NCBI GenBank assembly: GCA_965649825.1
Contig: OZ287696.1
Coordinates: 1,178,001 to 1,242,000, forward strand
Length of the DNA stretch: 64,000 bases
Direction: 5' to 3'
Source: Penicillus capitatus
Taxonomy: Eukaryota > Chlorophyta
The notes below the pieces were generated by a model, which was given only the letters and a program-made list of their open reading frames with translations, ran no database searches and had not been told where the DNA came from. The position numbers were made by a program, and so were the translations under genes. This document shows, in pieces, positions 57,019 through 64,000 of the stretch. The first letter of the stretch is position 1, and each line of letters starts with the position of its first letter.

Positions 57019-59165
57019 TCACCATCGAGCGACTCTTGACTTATACATGCTTTGGATCTCGTCAAATGTCAGTCCCTTTGTCTCGGGCAAGTAGATCCAG
57101 ACAGCAATGAATCCGCAAAGGGCAAAGACAGTATAGATGAGAAAGGTGCCTGAGATACCCACGGCTTCGCTGATGGTCAGGAAACATTGAGAGACAACGA
57201 AATTTGTCAGCCAGTTTGCCGTGGCCGCTGCGCCTCCTGCCATGCCTCGGATCTCTGCTGGATAGATCTCTGCATTGATTGCCCACGGAACTGGACCCAC
57301 TCCAGGAGCAAAGCAGAGCAAGTAGATGATCAGGAAAGAAATCAACCAACTCTGATAAGGATTTGGACAGCCAGAATCGTAGACGGTGTAATTTCCTTCA
57401 GGACATCGCGCCGCCGTCTCGCCGGCAACGACACAGATCCCATCGAAACCGCTCCCCGAAAGGGGGGACGTGCAGAAGGAGCAAGATTTCTGGAAAACAA
57501 CACAGAGGCTATGATTTAGGGGAGACGTGGTCTCACTTCAGTGATGCCAGTGTTTAAGCATTCGTGGCAATTCGATGCGGAACAGAGGGACTGAGCAGGA
57601 AGATCGATTGGGTTGTGCAATACTTTACCACTCGTGCTTTCTCCCAGATGAAATGCCCAACTGGCTAACAGCAGCGATCCAAACACAGCACCCAAGCTGC
57701 TGAGCAGCAGCTTTCGCCGACCGTAACGGTCGATGCACCTTGGAATCGAAATTCAGACAGCTCCAGTAGCAGAGGAATGTACCACATGCCGATCGCCGTC
57801 CCGACAGAATTCACAAAGGCAGGGAGGATAGACAGAAACAGTGCCTGGCGTTTGTCAACAAAACCAGCGATTTCGAGGATCGTCGGGGTGTAGTACATAA
57901 CCGTATTGATACCACAGAGTTGCTGCATAACCTGCAATCCGATCCCTGGTTCAAGAACCTCGACAGATCCTTCTTGGATCACGATGGACGGATGACCTGT
58001 GCAAAGCTGCAGTCTGAGTTCAGGATATTTGCACGCTGCTTTCAACAGGTTTCTATCGGAATAGAGACCACTTTGCGACTCTGTCTGCATCTCTTCCTTT
58101 GCTTCATCGATCTAAGAAGGTGTGCAGGTCTTCTTTGGACAGCAGGGAAGTGCACCTCCGACCTCATCTTGAGGCATAAGCTGCCTCAATACTTTCTGTG
58201 CCTTTTGTCGATGGCCACTCAGGAATAGCCATCGAGGTGATTCAGGTAGCAGACACAGTGCAACAAACTGCAGCAGTGCTGGCACACCTGCAACTCCCAG
58301 CATCCATCTCCAAGTCCCGGGTACATAGGTGAAGAAGTAGTTCACAATGTAAGACACCAGTTGTCCTGAGCAGCACAGCACCAGACCTGAATTTGACCCC
58401 GACAAGACGTGAGCTTTGCCTGTTGTGATCATCAAGACATTTCCTGTCACCAGGGATGCCCTGAGCGTGACAGGACTGCACTCAGCGATGTATACGGGCA
58501 CTGTAACGGAAGCCAGTCCCACTCCAAGACCCACAACTACTCGGCCTGCACCATCAGCTACGTTTGATCTCTGCCCAACGATGTGTGTGACCTGTGATGA
58601 GAAGTGTGACGTTCTGAGCAGAGGCCATGAGTATGGCTCCAAGACAGAACACAGCATCGCCGACCAACAGTGTCTAAACTCAGTCACTCGACGCAAGGGG
58701 TTAAAGTCTGTCGAGATGCACTGTTCTTCGTCCGATCTTGTCGCTGAGCCATCCACCCATGGCTGCTCCACAACCTGCCGCGAGAATGGCACTGCTGACA
58801 ATGAGTTCTTCCAGAAAATTCAAGATGTGTCGAGTGGGCTTAAATTTGTGCAACAGATCGTCTCTCATAAAAGGCAGCGCACCAGAAATGACACCCGTAT
58901 CGTAGCCGAATCTAAACCAATGCATTCATGATGTGACAGGCAGTAGAACTTACAAGAATCCTCCAATGCCGGCAGATAGCGTCAAGAGTGTGACCAACGC
59001 ATTTTGGGGCCTGGTGTTGCACACAGTCGTCAATGCAATAACATCTCTTTGATTGGGAGACGTTAGCGGAGCGGCTCGCTTTTCAGACGATACAGCTAAC
59101 GGATGCAAGCGAGGAAGAAGTTTCGCCTTCTCGTCTTTCGTTCCGCGCATGACTGTCGTCGCCAT
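57019..59165 (-). CDS. MFS sugar/inositol transporter
   Basis: A proton-coupled sugar porter of the inositol transporter type. Several exons. Motifs in order: [15 protein letters not shown] joined to [17 protein letters not shown] in TM1, [33 protein letters not shown] with [52 protein letters not shown], and [11 protein letters not shown] at the end. The PxSPRW, QQxxG and PETKG signatures identify the family. The N terminus before TM1 is hydrophilic ([20 protein letters not shown]). The loop between TM9 and TM10 (about 57346-57660) contains exons I did not fully resolve; related inositol transporters often have a long loop there. Confidence 0.88.
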
Positions 59166-59405
59166 CAACACGTCACGTCAAGCATTTCTCATTAACGAGT
59201 ACACAGAGTGGACGGACCTCTGAAAAGGCCTGTCGAATCGCTCGAGTGTGATTAAAGTGGCTTTGTCGGTTGCTCTCTTCTATCGAATGCGTGGGGAGCT
59301 TTGGAGAGTATGCGTGTGTTAAACCAATGACTCGCCAAACTTCGTAGAAAACTAAAAGACGGCATCGCATTCGGTGGAATCGTAGAAAAAGTGTTCGTTG
59401 TAACT

Positions 59406-59891
59406 ATGTCCATCCAACACCATTCTGAGGGCCTGTTCCGTTATCTGGGCGTCAGTCAGACTGCAGCAGCAGCAGTTGTGTCTGCAAATTCATCCTTGTT
59501 GGCGTGCGTCTACGAACTCGCTCTTTACCTTCCTGCGGCGAAAAGTCATCGTCTCACCACACGTTGAAGAATCGGCGGATGGACGCAGTCGTCGCTCATG
59601 TACTCTCACCATTCGTATGGAAGGACACAAAGTCTGCGACGCCGGAGAACACCAGCACCGGATTCACGTGGGAACCCAATGGACGAAGTTGTGCGCCGTC
59701 ACATCACAGTTGGCCATGGCAAAGTCGTCGTTGGTGTCACTCGCACAGCACAAGTGCTGTTTCAAAACGTTTTCTTGTGGCGACCGCATTGTTCTCATCT
59801 GTCGCCCGAAGAAAGCATCGTTTCTTGAAGGACAGACACGTCGCTCCATTGACTGCATTGCCTTTTGCGTTTCTCCGTTTCCGTATTCGTG
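59406..59891 (+). other. possible small gene, unresolved
   Basis: An ATG at about 59406 starts MSIQHHSEGLFRYLGVSQTA, and open frames continue to the CWC22 start in more than one phase. One frame contains RMEGHKVCDAGEHQHRIHVG and LAQHKCCFKTFSCGDRIVLI. The pieces look more protein-like than random, but I could not find splice junctions that join them, nor a family. It may be an upstream gene or the 5' UTR of CWC22. Confidence 0.25.
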
Positions 59892-62138
59892 ATGGCAAGT
59901 GAATCATCGGCATCAGATTCGAGGTCGAGCTCGCGGTCATCCCCTCGAAAGCGTCGACATCGTTCTCGCTCAGACGAACGGCGCAGAAGCGAACGCACAC
60001 GTCGCGAACGACGTCGACGCGATTCGGCGTCACCTTCGTCGCCCCATCCCAGGTTTGATTGATTGTTTGCGAAGCAATCTCGTGCAACGAGCGTCGGCAT
60101 GTTGGCAGAGATCGTTCGAGGCGCCGGACACCTCCACGCCGTCTTACGCCTGACCGTTCCCGTGAACCAAACCCACCTCCGCAGAAGGAAGCCCCTGCCC
60201 AACAGGATGGCGTGTCCGCGGCGGCAGCAGCAGCTCCTGCAAAGAGAGCCTCTCTACTGCAGAAGGGAGTTTTTGGCGGCATCTATATTCCACCCTTCAA
60301 GTTGGCCAAGATGATGAAGGAATGCGAAGACAAGTCGGGAAAAGAGTACCAGAGACTCACATGGGATGCATTGAGAAAGAGCTTAAACGGAATCGTCAAC
60401 AAGGTCAATGGCTCAAACATACGAGAAATGCTGCCTGAACTCTTTTCCGAGGTTCACTGACAACATATCCACTCTCCAACGGATGTGATGATCTCTCTTC
60501 TGTGCAGAATCTCGTGCGAGGACGGGGACTGTTCTGCAGATCTGTCATGAAATCGCAAATGGCATCTCCGGCCTTCACACCCGTCTATGCCGCCCTGGTG
60601 TCCGTCGTCAACACCAAGTTCCCCGAAATCGGTGAACTTCTACTCAAGAGGATCATCCTTCAGGTGCAACCGACGTCTTAGATCACATACCTTTGCTGAT
60701 TCGCTATGGTGTAGTTCAAGAGATCGTACAGACGTAATGATAAGCCTGTTTGTATTGCCACTACGACATTTCTGGGTCAGTTGCTGAACCAGGGAGTGGT
60801 GCACGAGCTGTTAGCCCTCGAGTTACTTATGGTCATCCTGGAGAATCCAACGAATGACAGTGTCGAAGTGGCCGTATCGTTCATCAAGACAATCGGTGCC
60901 ACCCTACAAGAAATCTCCCCACAGGGATTGCATTCCATCTTCGAGAGGCTGAGGGCCATTCTGCACGAGGGCGAGCTGGAGAAGCGCTGTCAGTTCATCA
61001 TCGAAGGACTCTTTGCCGTACGCAAAGCAGGCTTTGTGAAATCTGGATTTCCCTCTCTACCAACTGAGCTCGATCTCGTCGAAGAAGAAGATCAAATCAC
61101 GCACGAGATCGGCCTGGACGAAGAACTGAATCCAGAAATGGCATTGGATGTCTTCAAAGTCGACGATTCCTACGAAGAACACGAAAAGCAGTACGAGACC
61201 ATTAAGCAGGAGATTCTGGGTAAGAAACAGGCTTTGCACACACAGAATGCAGTGCCACGGATACAGGTGGGGAGTCCGAAGACGAGAGTGGAGAGGGCGA
61301 GGAGGAGGAGGAATCTGAAACGGAAGAGGAGGAGGAGGGCGATGTCAAAATGAACATCACAGATATGACGGAGACGAATGAGGTGAATCTGAGACGAACC
61401 ATTTACCTGACGATCATGTCCAGTCTGGACTTCGAAGAGGCAGGCCACAAACTGCTGAACATCAAGATCAACGAAGGCCAGGAATCCGAACTGGTCACGA
61501 TGATCATCGAGTGCTGCAGCCAAGAACGAACGTACCTTAAGTACTATGGACTTCTGGCGCAGCGGTTTGCCTATCTGAACACGACGTATCAGGGACTCTT
61601 TGAGGAGTCCTTTGCTTTTCAGTACGCACATGTGCATCGTCTGGAAACCAACAAACTGCGCAACATTTCGAAGCTCTTTGCTCATCTTCTGGCGACGGAT
61701 GCGATCAGTTGGAGCATCTTAGAGAACATCAAGCTGACAGAAGAGGACACCACATCGTCCTCCAGAATTTGCATCAAGATTCTCTTTCAGGTAGCCATGC
61801 CACATTGTCTGTAGATGACATTCTCATGATACGTTGCTCTGTAGGAGCTGTCAGAGATTTTGGGATTGATTAAATTGAATGAGAGACTCAGCGATGCAGA
61901 GCACCCGGGTTGGTTTGCTGGGATCTTTCCAAAAGACACCCCGCGTCACATGCGATTCGCGATCAATTTCTTCACATCCATTGGGCTAGGCGGATTAACA
62001 GACACGATGCGAGAGGCCTTAAAGAAACTTCAGCAAGAGCAAGCGTTGAAGAAGATGCAAGAGAAACAAAAAGCAGAAGCTGCATCTAACAGCTCATCCG
62101 ACACTTCAAGTGATGTATCATCAAACAGCTCTGTATGA
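59892..62138 (+). CDS. CWC22: pre-mRNA splicing factor CWC22
   Basis: CWC22 is a spliceosome component that recruits eIF4A3 for exon junction complex assembly. Exon 1 (59892-60052) is an RS-like domain ([20 protein letters not shown], then Arg-rich). After a roughly 55-nt intron come [19 protein letters not shown], typical of the CWC22 MIF4G start, [36 protein letters not shown] and [20 protein letters not shown]. The acidic hinge [20 protein letters not shown] precedes the MA3 domain ([60 protein letters not shown]). The C terminus is Ser-rich ([17 protein letters not shown]). The stop lies 27 bp from the convergent EamA gene. Confidence 0.93.
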
Positions 62139-62165
62139 AATGAGTACGCGCAGGCAGTGCATTGT

Positions 62166-63578
62166 TTAAACTACATCTCTCTCTTTCTCATCCTCGATTG
62201 ATGAAAGCACTGTACCGGCCACGATGAGCGCGCCGCCAATCCACGTTTCTTGGCCCAGTGTTTCGGTGCGGAAGAGTTGAGAGGCCAGCAGGGCTGACCA
62301 GAAGGGTGCCGATGCATAGAGCATCTACCAGAGCAAAATATCTATCGATCTGTGACAGGCAGAGTGATCGGTATTACTTGAGCGCGTGAAGGAGGGATGA
62401 TCTGTTGTCCTCTGTTACGCAGAACAGTAGCGAGGGATTCAGGCCCGATCGTGATCCAAATGATCACTGCCCATTGCACCCATTGTCCAAAGCCAGGCCA
62501 CAGATTTGTTAATGTCGCGGAGTTTCCCTCCATCTCTGATCATCACAGAGAAGGTGCACTTAGTGACGATGCGACAGGCGGCTGACCGGCGATGTCGGCT
62601 GACAGCCACAGTGCTGTGCAGGACAGGGTGACGAAAGAACCGCCAATAGCAAGTTGGGTCGGATCGAAATCTTTCACGAAAGCACTCAGACGTACAGTAG
62701 CGATGGCATACATGCATGCCGCCAGAAGAATGCATCCATCTCCAACCGCATCCACTGATGTCAAGATATCGGTATGCTGTGCGAAATCAAGTGTGACGCA
62801 CAGGCTTCCTAACAGACTCATCGCGCATCCCAGCCAGCCTAATGGTAGAAGTATGTCCCCTGCAGAACGACAGCAGTTACATGGATTTCCAGCCAGGCAC
62901 AGTTCTCTAGCCTGTAAAAGATGCGAGAGCAGGAGTAAAAACTGTCGTTGTGTGAATCAAGAATGCGGCAGAGGTCGCAGTTGTCAATGAAATGCCGATG
63001 GTGTGCAAGAACGCGCCACATGTCTCCCAGAGACCCAGTTCCAGGACAGACCATAGCAAAGAACCAGATTTCCATGTCAGCACCTTTCCCAAGGCCCCAA
63101 GTCGTGTATCAGTGACTCTTGTCTCTTCGACGGATTGCCTCGCTGCCTGCTGCGTTCCCCTTGTGAGCTGGAATGCAGTTAAGAGGAGCAAGGTAGAAAG
63201 CACTGCTTTCACAAAGCACAGGGTGGAAGGCAGTGGCCCCTCAGGCATTGAAAAAAGAAACCTGGTGGTCGGATCGTACGTACCCCACATAAATGCCACT
63301 AACAGGAGATACACATTCCCCCGGGATTGTTCTGAATCGAGTGGATTGTTTCCAGTCACATCAAGCTCTTCTTCTGTGAAAGGAGAGAGAAGCTCTTTTG
63401 CCTCTTTCAGACCGAGGCGCCTAATGCATTCTTCGTTGCGCACTCGAGGTACACGAGCCAAGGATATCCGATGAGAGCCTGAAGCGATGTTGCCCCGCCA
63501 GGCGAGACGGAGGTTGGTTACGGAGGAAATGTGTCGCAAGGAGCCGGTATAAGAGCTCAGCCGATAGGACGACAACAT
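62166..63578 (-). CDS. EamA/DMT-family transporter
   Basis: A drug/metabolite transporter-type membrane protein. The first exon (63578-62907) has a basic leader (MLSSYRLSSYTGSLRHISSV) and four to five membrane helices (GNVYLLLVAFMWGTYDPTTR, LCFVKAVLSTLLLLTAF, LELGLWETCGAFLHTIGISL, TTATSAAFLIHTTTVFTPAL), the EamA first repeat. Later exons supply the second repeat: DGCILLAACMYAIATVRLSA, LATVL-containing helices, and ALYASAPFWSALLASQLFRT with GGALIVAGTVLS at the end. Plant and algal relatives occur in plastid envelopes. The substrate is unknown. The Arg/Ser-rich leader could be a targeting peptide. Confidence 0.8.
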
Positions 63579-64000
63579 GAAGAGTCACGTCTAATTTTGG
63601 TGCGTCGTATCTTTATACATACCAAGTCGTCTAGGCCTGGCTATCGCAGTAAGTTTCGCGGGTCGTCGCTCGCTTTCCGTCAGCTGGCTCGGGATATCGG
63701 ACTGGAATCTATAGTTTGAGATTAAAGCAGTCACACAACATCTTCAGGACCCGCAGTCGCGAGTGTCGCTATTCTCATTTCAGACCATGAAAACCGGGTA
63801 TGGGCATTATGCCATACCTCGAGCCGAATCATCAAAGATGCATTTTACTGCATCAAAAGTATGTATGATAGAATGTTTCATTCGCCACTTCGACGTCCAC
63901 AAGTGGGTCAAGTTAACAAATGAGTGAAGGGAACACACGACGCCCCAAGAAGAGTAAGAAGTCCACTTCATTGGGTATTTGGCCTCATTCTAGAGAACTC
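63579..64000 (+). other. intergenic region with possible gene start at 63920
   Basis: Little is visible up to 63919. An ATG at 63920 opens a frame to the window edge reading MSEGNTRRPKKSKKSTSLGI, a basic Lys/Ser-rich start. It may be the first exon of a gene extending beyond the window, but 27 codons are too few to judge. Confidence 0.2.

Noticed and set aside
1-64000. tRNA, rRNA, snRNA genes, riboswitches and CRISPR arrays
   Set aside because: Scanning by eye for T-loop GTTCGA contexts with paired stems and for regularly spaced repeats found nothing convincing; tRNAscan-SE and Infernal would be needed to exclude them.

Overview
The window is nuclear DNA of a microbial eukaryote. Almost every recognisable gene is split by short GT-AG introns, mostly 42-66 nt. 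Genes lie on both strands without operons, and TAA, TAG and TGA all act as stops, so the standard code applies. Several products are of plant/algal or plastid type: ribulose-phosphate 3-epimerase, a DUF2358 protein, a DUF1499 protein, a plastid-type aldo-keto reductase, and a RavA-like MoxR ATPase. The window also encodes the ciliary-tip protein CEP104. My inference is a flagellated alga or a protist with a photosynthetic ancestor; I cannot name the species.

Layout. 0-7 kb: PHD-ARID-Tudor chromatin protein, PSME3IP1/FAM192A homolog, an unknown Cys-rich protein, DUF1499 protein, NDUFS5 (complex I), tRNA-dihydrouridine synthase. 7-11 kb: gene-poor. 11-16 kb: ribulose-phosphate 3-epimerase, DUF2358 protein, cytochrome b5-like protein, aldo-keto reductase. 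16-18 kb: gene-poor. 18-23 kb: CUE-domain protein, RlmN-type methyltransferase, CEP104 with a TPR tail. 23-27 kb: three unrelated repeat arrays. 27-33 kb (GC-richer): basic nuclear protein, Sua5/YrdC, PDE12, PPR protein. 33-36.5 kb: gene-poor apart from one membrane ORF. 36.5-45.5 kb: TRM13, ML-domain protein, a 57-residue coiled-coil protein, SSB-like protein, a mitochondrial-type unknown, PAF1-like, PIG-A. 45.6-64 kb: GPAT, GON4L-like protein, NDUFB2-like subunit, Rab-like GTPase, RavA-like ATPase, IPI1/TEX10, inositol/sugar transporter, CWC22, EamA transporter.

Functions group loosely. RNA and translation: Dus, RlmN, Sua5, TRM13, PDE12, CWC22, IPI1/TEX10, PAF1-like. Respiration: NDUFS5, NDUFB2. 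Carbon and lipid metabolism: RPE, AKR, GPAT, PIG-A. There is no evidence for a gene cluster or a single dedicated system. Head-to-head pairs with 38-240 bp between start codons recur, and convergent neighbours sit 5-60 bp apart, so the genic parts are very compact. I saw no tRNA, rRNA, CRISPR array or intact transposon. Splice junctions were inferred by eye from frame closure and family similarity, without transcript data.
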